Of a stretch of 64,000 nt of DNA, positions 15,853 to 25,285 are shown one piece after another (the first letter of the stretch is position 1; each line of letters opens with the position of its first letter). The translations under genes and the position numbers were made by a program. The notes beneath the pieces are model-generated. The model was not told the origin of the DNA and searched no databases. It saw only the letters and a list, made by a program, of their open reading frames with translations. The stretch is from an uncultured Bacteroidota bacterium (GTDB lineage: Bacteria > Bacteroidota > Bacteroidia > Chitinophagales > Chitinophagaceae), in assembly GCA_903824725.1 (NCBI GenBank), contig CAIJXU010000029.1:1-64000 (forward strand), given 5' to 3'.

Positions 15853-17292
15853 ATGCGCCCCCTCCCCCTTTTAAATGATACAGCTAGTTTTGCCCAATTG
15901 AAAATTTGTGTTTTACAACCCGATTATTCAACCTCTGGCGTCGATTACCAATATTATGATCCTAAAAGAAACCTCTCGGCCTTTATGCCTGAAGCGCATA
16001 TTGATCATATCTTTTTAAATAAATTGACTACCTACCAACAACTTAAACAGTTAAAGGAAAAAAATTACGACATCTATATTAATTTATGTGAAGGTTATTT
16101 AGAGTGGAAAGTGCCTTCCATTGATGTGATTATGAGTTTGGATTTATTAGGACTTCCTTATACTGGTCCTACTGTGAATTTGTACGATCCACAAAAAACA
16201 ATCATGAAGTATTTGGCTTTTTGTGAAGATGTAAAAACACCAGCGCATGTATTAATTGAATCAGCAGATGACTTATCCTTATTGCCAGGAAATTTAAATT
16301 TCCCTTTATTTGTAAAGCCGGCTAAAGCAGGTGATAGCTTAGGCGTGGACGATGCTTCTAAAGTGACCAATCAAAAAGAATTAATAACAAAAGTAAATAA
16401 AATAGTAGCCGAATTTGGTTCCGCTTTAGTGGAGGAGTATATCGAAGGCCGTGAGTTTACAGTATTAGTATGTGGCAATGCAGATGGTAAAACTTGTACA
16501 AGTTTTAAACCTGTTGAATATATTTTTCCCGAAGGTTTTGCTTTTAAAACCTATGCCTTAAAAACTTCCGAATTACACCCTAATGCAAATATTCCTGTTG
16601 AAGATACAAATTTGGCAAAGCAACTACAATCCATCGGCGAACAACTATTTATGTCGTTTAGTGGTGTTGGCTATGCTCGTATGGATTTTAGAATGGATGC
16701 AAAAGGCGATATCTATTTTTTAGAAATTAATTTTACTTGTTCTGTTTTTTACGAAAAAGGATTGGAAGGTTCGGCAGATTATATTTTAATGCATGACGCT
16801 GCAGGTCAGAGAGGATTTTTGGAACGCATTATTATTGAAGGCATGGCGCGTTATCAAAAAAAGGAAAAATTATTTTTAATCAAAGGGAATGCTATTTCGG
16901 GATATGGGATTTATGCAAAATATGATCTTCCTAAAAACACACTTCTATTTAAAGGGGAAGAAAAAGCACAACGCATCATTACCAAAAAATATATGGACGA
17001 AAATTGGGATGAGCGAGAAAAATTAAACTTTAGACGCTACGCCTATCCGATAGGTAAGGAAGTATATATATTATGGGATTTGCAACCCGAAGAATGGGCC
17101 CCTCAAAATCACCACTGTGATGCCAACTGCGGTTATAAGGGTTTAAATGTCATCACTAAAAAAGATATTAAAAAAGGCGAAGAACTTACTTTGGATTATG
17201 CTGATTTTTTAGACCATACCATGGAACCATTCCGATGTAGTTGTGGAGACCCTAAATGTAGGGGTTTGATAAAAGGGAATGTTCAGTTTTAA
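15853..17292 (+). CDS. ATP-grasp ligase fused to a SET-domain methyltransferase
   Basis: The product has 479 residues from ATG 15853. The frame reaches 15820, but ATG 15853 avoids a 29-nt overlap and sits 4 nt after the previous stop. Residues about 15-335 form a D-Ala-D-Ala-ligase-like ATP-grasp: INLCEG near 76-81, PYTGPTVNLYDPQKT, FPLFVKPAKAGDSLGV (150-165), VEEYIEGREFTVLV (193-206), RMDFRMD and YFLEINFTCSVF (288-299). Residues about 339-479 form a complete SET domain: GNAISGYGIYAK for S-adenosylmethionine binding, NHHCDANC (419-426), EELTLDYADF (443-452) with the catalytic Tyr, and a post-SET cysteine cluster CSCGDPKCRG (462-471). SET enzymes methylate lysine side chains. Joined to an amide-forming enzyme and next to a second one, this suggests assembly and N-methylation of a small peptide-like product, or modification of a protein. 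That is inference. Confidence 0.85.
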   Translation: MRPLPLLNDTASFAQLKICVLQPDYSTSGVDYQYYDPKRNLSAFMPEAHIDHIFLNKLTTYQQLKQLKEKNYDIYINLCEGYLEWKVPSIDVIMSLDLLGLPYTGPTVNLYDPQKTIMKYLAFCEDVKTPAHVLIESADDLSLLPGNLNFPLFVKPAKAGDSLGVDDASKVTNQKELITKVNKIVAEFGSALVEEYIEGREFTVLVCGNADGKTCTSFKPVEYIFPEGFAFKTYALKTSELHPNANIPVEDTNLAKQLQSIGEQLFMSFSGVGYARMDFRMDAKGDIYFLEINFTCSVFYEKGLEGSADYILMHDAAGQRGFLERIIIEGMARYQKKEKLFLIKGNAISGYGIYAKYDLPKNTLLFKGEEKAQRIITKKYMDENWDEREKLNFRRYAYPIGKEVYILWDLQPEEWAPQNHHCDANCGYKGLNVITKKDIKKGEELTLDYADFLDHTMEPFRCSCGDPKCRGLIKGNVQF

Positions 17293-17368
17293 GCATAAAT
17301 TACCTGCATTAAATTGTTTCGCCGCTTGCTTTTCCTTAAATTGCTTTAATAAACAATCAAATTAATAT

Positions 17369-18136
17369 ATGAAAAAAAGTATATTGGCTTTTATGGCGAT
17401 TTGTATTTTTAGTATTCATGCAAACGCTCAAAAAACAAAACAAGAAACTGGAAAGGTCACTCCCGAAAGTTTAGAGTCTTGGGTACCCGTACCTATTATT
17501 TCTGCAGGGTCTACTAATACAGATGCACCTTCGGATGCGATTGTATTATTTAACGGTAAAGATGTATCTGCTTTTCAAAAATTAGATGGCAGCCCAGTAA
17601 AATGGAAGTTAGATGCAGATGGTTCTTTGACTGATGTGAAAGGAGCCGGTGACTTGTACACTAAAAAAGCTTTTGGGAATTGTCAATTACATGTTGAATT
17701 TAGAACACCTGCCATCGTAAAAAATAGCGGTCAAGCAAGAGGAAATAGTGGCGTATACTTAATGGGCAAATATGAGATTCAAGTTTTAGACTCCTATGAT
17801 AATGTCACTTACTCTAATGGTCAAGCCGCTGCTGTTTATAAACAATATGCTCCATTAGTAAATGCAAGTCGTAAACCAGGTGAGTGGCAATCTTATGATA
17901 TCATTTTTACAGCCCCTGTATTTAAGGATAATGGCGAGCTGAGTTCACCAGGACGAGTAACTGTTTTACATAATGGTGTATTGGTGCAAAACAATGTTTC
18001 TATATTAGGACCTACCGATTATTCGGCAATACCTGTGTATAAAAAACATGATAGTAAACTGCCATTGTATTTTCAAGATCATGGCGATGATGGCAACCCT
18101 ATTAGTTATCGAAACATTTGGATTAGAGAATTATAA
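17369..18136 (+). CDS. DUF1080 (3-keto-disaccharide hydrolase-type) secreted protein
   Basis: A 255-residue exported protein with a signal peptide (1-20, ending HANAQ). The DUF1080/LamG-like jelly-roll fold is shown by AIVLFNGKDVSAFQKLDGSP (about 57-76), WKLDADGSLTDVKGAGDLYT, LHVEFRTP, GNSGVYLMGKYEIQVLDSY (about 126-144), the segment YDIIFTAPVF and the C-terminal QDHGDDGNPISYRNIWIREL. Members bind or cleave glycans; some hydrolyse 3-keto-glycosides. It starts 76 nt after the ATP-grasp-SET gene and ends at a strong terminator. Cotranscription with the ATP-grasp pair is possible but not shown. Confidence 0.9.
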   Translation: MKKSILAFMAICIFSIHANAQKTKQETGKVTPESLESWVPVPIISAGSTNTDAPSDAIVLFNGKDVSAFQKLDGSPVKWKLDADGSLTDVKGAGDLYTKKAFGNCQLHVEFRTPAIVKNSGQARGNSGVYLMGKYEIQVLDSYDNVTYSNGQAAAVYKQYAPLVNASRKPGEWQSYDIIFTAPVFKDNGELSSPGRVTVLHNGVLVQNNVSILGPTDYSAIPVYKKHDSKLPLYFQDHGDDGNPISYRNIWIREL

Positions 18137-18173
18137 AGAAATTTAAAACAGATCCTTAAAGAATTTATACTAC

Positions 18174-18208
18174 CCCCTTGGATGTTCATTACATTCAAGG
18201 GGTTTTTT
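18174..18208 (+). terminator. intrinsic terminator after DUF1080 gene
   Basis: CCCCTTGGATG (18174-18184) pairs with CATTCAAGGGG (18192-18202), with one G-T pair, 11 bp in all and a 7-nt loop. Six T follow (18203-18208). Confidence 0.9.
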
Positions 18209-18252
18209 GATGTTTATGTGTAAAATATATAGTACTTTAAGGGTAAGGATTA

Positions 18253-18966
18253 ATGCTTATGGGAAAAATTCATCCGCCTGCTTTTATTGAACCCTTCTCT
18301 CCTTTTTGGTGGGAATGTATGGTTATGATTATTTTAATTATCACTATTGTGGTTCGAGTTCCCCTTCATTTCAAAAAAGTAAATGTTAAAACCTACGCTA
18401 CTTTTATAGCTTTGTTTTTTTCAATTAATTTCTTAGTTGAAAATTATTACAATTATCAAGAAGGGTATTGGAATGTAAAACAAAATCTTCCTGCTCACTT
18501 ATGTAGTATCAGTTATTTTTTGTGTATTGCTTTATTGCTAAACTACAAACAATGGTTGGCTGAATGTGTTTACTATTGGGGCTTAGCAGGAGGTATTCAT
18601 TCCTTACTTACACCAGAATTTACCCTTGGAATGGATGGCTATAATTTTTATGCTTACTTTATTGATCATGCTGGTATGCTATTGGTGATTGCTTACATGA
18701 TATTACATTTGGATTTTAGGCCGCGCCCCAAATCTTGGATTTGGATATTTGGTTATACTCAAATAGTAGCGATTGGTGTTGGCCTTGTTAATTATACAGT
18801 GGGCGCTAATTATATGTATTTATCTGCTAAGCCTGAAGTGAATAATCCTTTTGTTATTGGCGAATGGCCTTATTATATCCTTGTATTAGAATTGGTAGGC
18901 TTATTACATTTTTGGGCATTTTACTTGCCTTTTGCTAAAAAAAATAAACAAGTTTTTGTTCATTAA
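18253..18966 (+). CDS. TIGR02206 (YwaF-like) integral membrane protein
   Basis: A 237-residue polytopic inner-membrane protein with about six helices. The conserved features of TIGR02206 are present: FSPFWWECM at the N-terminus, the LPAHLCSISYFL segment (about 76-87), YYWGLAGGIHSLLTPEF (about 107-123), the IDHAGMLL stretch with a conserved His, and NYTVGANYMYLSAKPE (about 176-191). The function of the family is unknown; the conserved His and polar residues within the membrane suggest substrate or cofactor binding. ATG at 18259 is an alternative start. Its stop codon overlaps that of the convergent gene by four bases (TTAA). Confidence 0.85.
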   Translation: MLMGKIHPPAFIEPFSPFWWECMVMIILIITIVVRVPLHFKKVNVKTYATFIALFFSINFLVENYYNYQEGYWNVKQNLPAHLCSISYFLCIALLLNYKQWLAECVYYWGLAGGIHSLLTPEFTLGMDGYNFYAYFIDHAGMLLVIAYMILHLDFRPRPKSWIWIFGYTQIVAIGVGLVNYTVGANYMYLSAKPEVNNPFVIGEWPYYILVLELVGLLHFWAFYLPFAKKNKQVFVH

Positions 18967-19304
18967 AGCTCCTCGATTCTTTTGGCTTTATCATCTATCA
19001 CTAAATCAAAATTAGGTTTGGTAGGACTTCCGTTGGGGCAGTACCCTGTAATTAAGTCATTAAACTTACAACCCCATTTATTTAATTGCTCCAGGGTGAG
19101 TGCGCGCAAATCGCGTTTCGAACTTTCTCCTCTTCCCGTCCAATAGGTAATATGCCAACCTTGCTCAAACAATTGGTTGATTTTTGCAATGTTTTCAAAA
19201 TTAGGTTCTGCTAATTCGTACACTCTCTTTTCACTATAAAAGCAAATCGTTTCATCAATGTCTACTAATGCCTTTTTAGAACCGAACCTTTTAGACTCTA
19301 TCAT
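18963..19304 (-). CDS. small HAD-superfamily phosphatase-like protein
   Basis: A 113-residue cytosolic protein. The HAD motif I is ALVDIDETICFYS (DxD, Asp near residue 15). Motif II is YWTGRGESSKRDLRALT, reminiscent of the phosphatase domain of polynucleotide kinase/phosphatase-like HADs. Motif IV is FDLVIDDKAKRIEEL near the C-terminus, with the acidic pair DD. No cap domain is present, which suggests a macromolecular or sugar-nucleotide phosphate substrate. It stands alone between two plus-strand genes. Confidence 0.75.
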   Translation of the reverse strand: MIESKRFGSKKALVDIDETICFYSEKRVYELAEPNFENIAKINQLFEQGWHITYWTGRGESSKRDLRALTLEQLNKWGCKFNDLITGYCPNGSPTKPNFDLVIDDKAKRIEEL

Positions 19305-19405
19305 TGTTATTAATTTAAGAATTCATCCAATCGCACAAATTTAGATAGTTTTTATAAATTACAGTCTTTTATATATAAATTCACTCCTACTAATAAATTA
19401 ATTAC

Positions 19406-21481
19406 ATGAGATCATTGTTTATTTCCTTGTTAATCATATGGACCAATTCCATTACAGCACAAAACACAAGCAGCCCTATTATTAGAACGGATAAAATTAC
19501 CATTGCAAGAGATCAGTTTGGCGTTCCTCATATATACGCTCCTACCGATCCCGAAGTAGCTTATGGTTTAGCATGGGCACATGCCGAAGATGATTTTACC
19601 ACTATTCAAACTTTAATGTTAACAGGTAAAGGAAAATTAGCCACCTATTTAGGAAAAAAAGGAGCTACTGTAGATTATGTCGCGGGATTGCTGAACACCA
19701 AAGCTACTGTGATAGCACAAATGAATAGTTTAGATCCAAAATTTATTCAATTAGTAAAAGGATATTTATTAGGATTAGAAGCTTATGCAAAAGCACATCC
19801 TGATCAAGTACTCAATAAACATGTTTTTCCAATTAGTATAGAAGAATATTTATCTGCTACTGTTTTTTCGGTAGCTGTATTTTGTGGAGTAGACAAAGCT
19901 TTGCCTAAAATTTTAAATGGCACTATTCCGGCATTACCTGGTTTTACTGGAGAAGGTAGTAATTCCTTTGCCATCCACTCTAGCAAATCTGCTTCGGGTG
20001 AAAATATGTTAGTGATTAACGCCCATCAACCTATCGAAGGTCCAACTGCTTTTTATGAGGCGCATTTACAAAGTGAAGAAGGTTGGAATATTTTAGGAGG
20101 ATTGTTTCCTGGTGCCCCATTAATTTTTCATGGTGTTACACCCCATTTGGCCTGGGCGCATACCGTGAACTTGCAAGATAAAATAGATGTGTATCAACTT
20201 GAAACAGATCAGCAACATCCTAATCAATATAAAGTAGATGGAGAATGGTTAACACTAGAAGTTAGAAAAATTAAATTAAGTATTAAAGGTATTCCGATTC
20301 CAATTTATAAAACAGCATACACTTCAATATATGGACCTACTGCTAAAACGCCTTCTGGGCAATACTTTTCGATGCGTCTTCCTTCCTTAATGGATGCAGG
20401 TGCATTACAACAATGGTATGCCATGAATAAGTCGCAAAATTTTACTGAATTCAAGGCAGCGCTTACGCAAAACCATTTAGCTATGTTTAATATTGTATAC
20501 GCCGATCAAAAAGATACCATATTTTATATATCCAATGGAAAGATGCCTTACCGAAATGGCGACCCTGCTTATCATTGGAACAGCACTGTTCCTGGTAATA
20601 CGCGTGCCACTTTATGGACTACTTTTAAACCATTAAGCGCACTTCCTCAATATCTAAATCCAAAAAGTGGATACTTATATAATACCAATCATTCTCCTTT
20701 TTTAGCTACTGCCGAAAATGAAAATTTGAGCGCAGCAAAATTTGATGCTTATGATGGTTATGAATTAACTCATAATAATCGAAGCCGTCGTGCAAAGGAT
20801 TTAATTGATGGCCTTGATAAAATTAGTTACGAAGATTTAAAACGAATCAAATTTGATCGTCAACTTCCTGCTAAAATTTTATACCCTTATGGCTATACTG
20901 CTGATTCCTTATTCATGGTGGATGAAACAAAATACCCTTTATTATCTCCACTTATCATTAGTTTAAAAAATTGGGACCACAATGCGATAGCCGAAAGCAA
21001 TGGTGCCTTGATTTATAATTTAGCTTACTATTCCATTCCTCCTTTAATGGCTGATCGTAAAAATGAAAAGTTAAGCATGAGCGAAGCGGTGGCTACTTAT
21101 CAATATGTGTACGATTATTTAATGAAACATTTTAATCGGCTCAATGTAACATTAGGTGAAATGCAAAGATTGGTGAGAGGTGATGAGCATTGGCCACAAG
21201 GTGGAATGCCCGATGTTTTAGCGGCAGTTCAATCTGAACCTTTTGGAGCAGGTCAAAGAAAAATGAATAGTGGAGATGCTTATATTTCGTTGGTTCGTTT
21301 TCCTAAGAATGGCGACTTGCCTTTGATTGAAACTGTAAATACTTTTGGCGCAAGTAGTGTGAAAGGAAATAAACACTTCGCTGATCAGCGTGCTTTATAT
21401 CAAGCGCAACAATTAAAAAAGATGACTTTGGATAAAAACGAAATATTAAAAAATGCTGAAAGCATTTATCATCCTCAATAA
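19406..21481 (+). CDS. penicillin acylase family N-terminal-nucleophile hydrolase
   Basis: A 691-residue exported enzyme (signal peptide 1-18, ending ITAQ). The alpha-like part has RDQFGVPHIYA (35-45) and YGLAWAHAEDDF (53-64). The autoprocessing site is in FTGEGSNSFAI, so the N-terminal nucleophile would be Ser185 after cleavage at Gly184. The beta-like part includes NMLVINAHQPIEGP, LFPGAPLIFHGVTPHLAWAHT and YNTNHSPFL. The C-terminus has GMPDVLAAVQ and FGASSVKGNKHF. The family hydrolyses amide bonds of beta-lactams, acyl-homoserine lactones, aculeacins or peptides, so the substrate is open. It is a monocistronic plus-strand gene. Confidence 0.9.
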   Translation: MRSLFISLLIIWTNSITAQNTSSPIIRTDKITIARDQFGVPHIYAPTDPEVAYGLAWAHAEDDFTTIQTLMLTGKGKLATYLGKKGATVDYVAGLLNTKATVIAQMNSLDPKFIQLVKGYLLGLEAYAKAHPDQVLNKHVFPISIEEYLSATVFSVAVFCGVDKALPKILNGTIPALPGFTGEGSNSFAIHSSKSASGENMLVINAHQPIEGPTAFYEAHLQSEEGWNILGGLFPGAPLIFHGVTPHLAWAHTVNLQDKIDVYQLETDQQHPNQYKVDGEWLTLEVRKIKLSIKGIPIPIYKTAYTSIYGPTAKTPSGQYFSMRLPSLMDAGALQQWYAMNKSQNFTEFKAALTQNHLAMFNIVYADQKDTIFYISNGKMPYRNGDPAYHWNSTVPGNTRATLWTTFKPLSALPQYLNPKSGYLYNTNHSPFLATAENENLSAAKFDAYDGYELTHNNRSRRAKDLIDGLDKISYEDLKRIKFDRQLPAKILYPYGYTADSLFMVDETKYPLLSPLIISLKNWDHNAIAESNGALIYNLAYYSIPPLMADRKNEKLSMSEAVATYQYVYDYLMKHFNRLNVTLGEMQRLVRGDEHWPQGGMPDVLAAVQSEPFGAGQRKMNSGDAYISLVRFPKNGDLPLIETVNTFGASSVKGNKHFADQRALYQAQQLKKMTLDKNEILKNAESIYHPQ

Positions 21482-21497
21482 TAGTAGGAATTAAAAT

Positions 21498-22772
21498 TTA
21501 TAATCTTGCAGTAACGATACTTTTATCCAATAATGCCTTCGTATCATATAAAATGGAAGTGGGGTTTGATTTTAATTGCATATAATCCAATGATTTAAAA
21601 AAATCATGTGCGACAGTCAATACAATAGCATCATAAGTGCCAAGAGTGGTCACTAAATTAATTTGATGGGTATCCCATACTTCTTGTGCATTAGCAAAAG
21701 GATCAAAAGCAACTACATCGGCTCCCATTGCTTTTAATTCGGAATAAATATCAAAGGTTTTAGAGTTTCGAATATCAGGACAATTTTCCTTAAAAGTGAC
21801 CCCTAACAATAACACTTTAGCACCTTGCACTTTAAAGCCATACTGTATTAAAAGCTTTGTTACTTTTTGTGATATAAAGGAACTCATTTGATCGTTCACA
21901 TTTCGACCTGATAAAATAACTTGTGGATGGTACCCTAAGCTAGTAGCCTTATGCGCTAGGTAATAAGGATCCACTCCAATACAATGCCCACCCACTAGTC
22001 CTGGCTTAAACGGTAAGAAATTCCATTTTGTAGCGGCGGCTTCTAATACCTCATGGGTATCAATACCCATTTTATCAAACATCAATGCAAGCTCATTAAC
22101 AAAAGATATATTAATGTCTCTTTGTGCATTTTCAATTGACTTGGATGCTTCGGCTACTTTCATAGTTGAAGCTTTATGCGTCCCGGCACTAATGATACTT
22201 GAATATAAAGCATCCACTTTATTGGCAATTTCAAGAGTCGAACCCGAAGTCACTTTTTTTATTTTTGTTAGTGTATTAATTTTATCACCTGGATTAATAC
22301 GTTCGGGAGAATAGCCGCAAAAAAAATCTTGGTTATATTTTAATGCACTGCTTTTTTCTAAAACAGGAACGCAATCTTCTTCGGTACATCCTGGGTAAAC
22401 GGTACTTTCATAAATAACAAGATCTCCCTTTTTTAAAATAGACCCGATCATTTCCGATGCCTTCAATAATAAGGTTAAATCAGGTTGTTTATTTTTAGTA
22501 ACCGGTGTAGGTACCGTAATTATAAATACATTACAATTTTTGATGAATGAAAGTTGATCACTAAAACTAAGCTGTGTAGCATTATTTATTTCATCCTTGT
22601 TGCATTGTAAGGTGGTATCTATCCCTTTGTTTAATGCTACAACACGATCTGTATTTATATCAAATCCTATTACTTGATAGCGTTTACTAAATGCAACAGC
22701 TAATGGGAGTCCCACATAACCTAAGCCTATGACAGCAATGGTATCGTTTAGTTGATTAGTTGATGGTTGCAT
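21498..22772 (-). CDS. nucleotide-sugar dehydrogenase (UDP-HexNAc 6-dehydrogenase type)
   Basis: A 424-residue cytosolic enzyme with all three UDPGDH domains. The Rossmann motif IAVIGLGYVGLPLAVAF is at 12-28. The central region has VFIITVPTPV (82-91), YESTVYPGCTE (121-131) and GYSPERINPGD (153-163). The catalytic Cys264 is in LVGGHCIGVDPYYLAHK. The C-terminal domain has LLLGVTFKENCPDIRNSK and an ending of the WecC/TviB/WbpA group, so UDP-N-acetyl-hexosamine is a likelier substrate than UDP-glucose. It would supply uronic acids for a surface polysaccharide or LPS. No glycosyltransferases or other polysaccharide genes flank it here. Confidence 0.9.
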   Translation of the reverse strand: MQPSTNQLNDTIAVIGLGYVGLPLAVAFSKRYQVIGFDINTDRVVALNKGIDTTLQCNKDEINNATQLSFSDQLSFIKNCNVFIITVPTPVTKNKQPDLTLLLKASEMIGSILKKGDLVIYESTVYPGCTEEDCVPVLEKSSALKYNQDFFCGYSPERINPGDKINTLTKIKKVTSGSTLEIANKVDALYSSIISAGTHKASTMKVAEASKSIENAQRDINISFVNELALMFDKMGIDTHEVLEAAATKWNFLPFKPGLVGGHCIGVDPYYLAHKATSLGYHPQVILSGRNVNDQMSSFISQKVTKLLIQYGFKVQGAKVLLLGVTFKENCPDIRNSKTFDIYSELKAMGADVVAFDPFANAQEVWDTHQINLVTTLGTYDAIVLTVAHDFFKSLDYMQLKSNPTSILYDTKALLDKSIVTARL

Positions 22773-22796
22773 TCTTACTCAAAGTTAATGGTCAAA

Positions 22797-23735
22797 TCAG
22801 TGTCTGCCATATGTTTTTTCACCAGCGTTTATCGCAATGGATAATCTGTTTTGTGGAGGGGGCAATGGACAAGTAGCAAATTTTGTAAAAGCACAGGGTG
22901 GATTATAGGCCTTATTAAAATCAATTTCAGTATGACCATTGGCATCGGGCTTGGCAATATCAATAAAGCGTCCTGCGCCATATGTAGTAATATCTGAAGT
23001 AGCATCTGCAAAAGTGATAAACAATGTCTGCGACCCTTCGTCAATTACATCTAAATTGTACTGCTTATTTTGATAAGTAAATGATAATTTACCCGCATTT
23101 TTAGTGGCTAAATTTTGACCTAATACATTTAATATCATTAATTCCGATTGCAAGGGAGGATGTAAGACCGCTTTTATTTTCCAGTTTTCATTTACAGGAA
23201 AACGCTCAATGCCTTTAAATGAAGTCACATTTAGCGATTGGAAATTTCTAAACCGAACGCCAATTTTATCAGCTCGTTTAATAATCGTCCAACTATAATG
23301 TGACCAGGTCATTTCTAAGTTGAGCGATTTGCCATCATATACACAAATCTTTTTTTCTAGTGGTGACTCAACATTATTTATTTTAACCTGATATTGATTT
23401 AGGTTTTCCCATGAAACACTATCGCCATCTAAAATAAAATTTCCAATATGGCTAGGAAAGGAAGTATCTAGTGCATTTGAGTTTTCATATTTGCAATCAT
23501 TCCCCTTGGAAGTGCCTAATGAATTCACACCCTTGTGTAACCAAAATAACCCCTCTAAATTTAACCATCCACTGGACATTTTTAAATCTTTCTCTCGTTC
23601 ATTATGCCACTGATTTATACGCATGGCATAGTCCATTTTTGGGGTACTTTGAGCATGTGTTATCGGATGCAATAAAAGGCAAGAAATTATCATTGCCCCC
23701 ATTAGACTTTTTGTCGAAATCCCAAGATATTTCAT
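22797..23735 (-). CDS. DUF1684 domain-containing exported protein
   Basis: A 312-residue protein with a signal peptide (about 1-29). Family hallmarks are INQWHNEREKDLKMSSGWLN, then LEGLFWLHKGVNSLG (about 40-75), and the C-terminal block DFNKAYNPPCAFTKFATCPL followed by PPPQNRLSIAINAGEK (about 272-308), which is nearly invariant in DUF1684. Function is unknown. The fold looks beta-rich. Only 24 nt separate it from the nucleotide-sugar dehydrogenase start downstream, so cotranscription is likely, though a functional link is not evident. Confidence 0.88.
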   Translation of the reverse strand: MKYLGISTKSLMGAMIISCLLLHPITHAQSTPKMDYAMRINQWHNEREKDLKMSSGWLNLEGLFWLHKGVNSLGTSKGNDCKYENSNALDTSFPSHIGNFILDGDSVSWENLNQYQVKINNVESPLEKKICVYDGKSLNLEMTWSHYSWTIIKRADKIGVRFRNFQSLNVTSFKGIERFPVNENWKIKAVLHPPLQSELMILNVLGQNLATKNAGKLSFTYQNKQYNLDVIDEGSQTLFITFADATSDITTYGAGRFIDIAKPDANGHTEIDFNKAYNPPCAFTKFATCPLPPPQNRLSIAINAGEKTYGRH

Positions 23736-23857
23736 AAGTGAATGATATAAGTACCAAAAATAAGTTAAAATGTGGTGGATTAAATAAGTCCATATTAAAT
23801 CATTAATATTATGTCCTTTATTTATATAATTTTACATAAGTAAAAATTGATTTTAAT

Positions 23858-25249
23858 ATGAAAAAAATACTTGTCGCTTTTAGCCTTTTTTTTATAATGA
23901 TAGGATGTAAAAAGGATGTTCCAATGGATACAAATAATGGTATAACCGCTAATAGCGATATTAATACCTGGATCCATAATACAATGAGCTATTATTATTT
24001 ATGGAATACCAATATGCCCAAAATAACGAGTACCAATTTGAATGATCATCCCATGAATTATTTTTATAGCGTTTTATATGATTACGGCAATACGGATCGT
24101 TTTTCTTGGATTGATAGTAGCGCCACTAATTTAGCCAATCAATTAAATGGCATTAATACGGTACTTGGAATTAAATACTCTGTTTTTTATACAGATAATG
24201 CACAATTGAATGTGGCGTTTGTCATATCCTATGTATTAAAGGAGAGTCCAGCAGAAAAAGCAGGACTAAAAAGAGGGGATATTATTTTAAAAGTGGATGA
24301 CGTTACCATTACGAAAAATAATTATTCAAGTATCTTACAAAATCAAACATTGAAATTAGGACTTGGCTCCTACGCAAGTGGCCTATTTAGTAACAATGGA
24401 ATTTCAATGACTGTAACTAAAGTTGAATTACAAACTAACCCTATTTTAAAAGACACCATTATTAAATGGGGGGGCAAAAAAGTAGGATATCTGGCATACA
24501 TACAATTTTTGTCTAGTTATGACGATAGTTTAAGAGCTGTCTTTGGACGATTTAAAGCAGGAGGTGTAAATGAGCTGGTGATTGATTTAAGATACAATGG
24601 AGGAGGCTATGTTACATCATCTGATTTAATGACTAATTTAATCGTAAAGGACTTGGCTGCAAAAAATAATATGGTAATGAACAAAAAAGTTTATAACGCC
24701 ACTTATACACAGGAACTCAATAAATCCATTGGCAGTAGTGCTTTTAATACTAATTTTAAAATGGAGAGCAATAATTTGGGGACATTGTCAAGGGTGTTTT
24801 TTTTAGTATCAAATGGCACTGCCTCTGCCAGCGAATTAGTCATTAATAACTTAAAGCCATTTATGGATGTGATTTTAGTAGGCGAACACACTTATGGAAA
24901 AAATGTAGGGTCCTTTACTTTAACAGATAGTAAAAATAGATGGAATTATGGTTTACAACCAATTACATTTAAAATTGCAAATTCAAAAGATGAATCTAAT
25001 TATGGCACCAAAGATGGATTTCTTCCTAACATTACTATTACCGACAATGTGCTGCCTTTTAAACAATTAGGCGACCCATTAGAAACCGTTTTAAATAAAG
25101 CCTTATTAGTTATTAGCCCTGTTGCTTATAAACCATCTAGCATGGATGTTCCCAATAACGAAAGCAAGGCCACTTTATTTCAAACTAAGGCCATTTCAGA
25201 TAATATAAAAATGGATCGCTTAGATATGTGGATTAAACCAAAGTATTAG
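23858..25249 (+). CDS. S41 family C-terminal-processing-like peptidase, lipoprotein
   Basis: A 463-residue lipoprotein (FFIMIGCKKD, lipid-modified Cys17). After an N-terminal helical region, a PDZ-like domain contains VLKESPAEKAGLKRGDIILK (about 127-146). The S41 catalytic domain has the strand ELVIDLRYNGGGYV, the nucleophile region SNGTASASELVINNL (about 318-332) and the Lys of GEHTYGKNVGSFTL (about 344-357), giving the Ser-Lys dyad. It should cleave cell-envelope proteins from the outer or inner membrane surface. The gene at 25286 starts 36 nt downstream, in a possible operon. Confidence 0.9.
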   Translation: MKKILVAFSLFFIMIGCKKDVPMDTNNGITANSDINTWIHNTMSYYYLWNTNMPKITSTNLNDHPMNYFYSVLYDYGNTDRFSWIDSSATNLANQLNGINTVLGIKYSVFYTDNAQLNVAFVISYVLKESPAEKAGLKRGDIILKVDDVTITKNNYSSILQNQTLKLGLGSYASGLFSNNGISMTVTKVELQTNPILKDTIIKWGGKKVGYLAYIQFLSSYDDSLRAVFGRFKAGGVNELVIDLRYNGGGYVTSSDLMTNLIVKDLAAKNNMVMNKKVYNATYTQELNKSIGSSAFNTNFKMESNNLGTLSRVFFLVSNGTASASELVINNLKPFMDVILVGEHTYGKNVGSFTLTDSKNRWNYGLQPITFKIANSKDESNYGTKDGFLPNITITDNVLPFKQLGDPLETVLNKALLVISPVAYKPSSMDVPNNESKATLFQTKAISDNIKMDRLDMWIKPKY

Positions 25250-25285
25250 CTTAATTTTATTTTTATTATTTCAACAATTACTTAC

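Noticed and set aside
19406-21481. Reading the penicillin acylase family gene, and the beta-lactamase-fold genes at 34109 and 63032, as antibiotic resistance
   Set aside because: These folds cover many peptide and ester hydrolases, and no specific resistance motif or mobile context is present.
21498-22772. A polysaccharide biosynthesis cluster around the nucleotide-sugar dehydrogenase
   Set aside because: No glycosyltransferase, flippase, polymerase or further sugar-modifying genes lie nearby.
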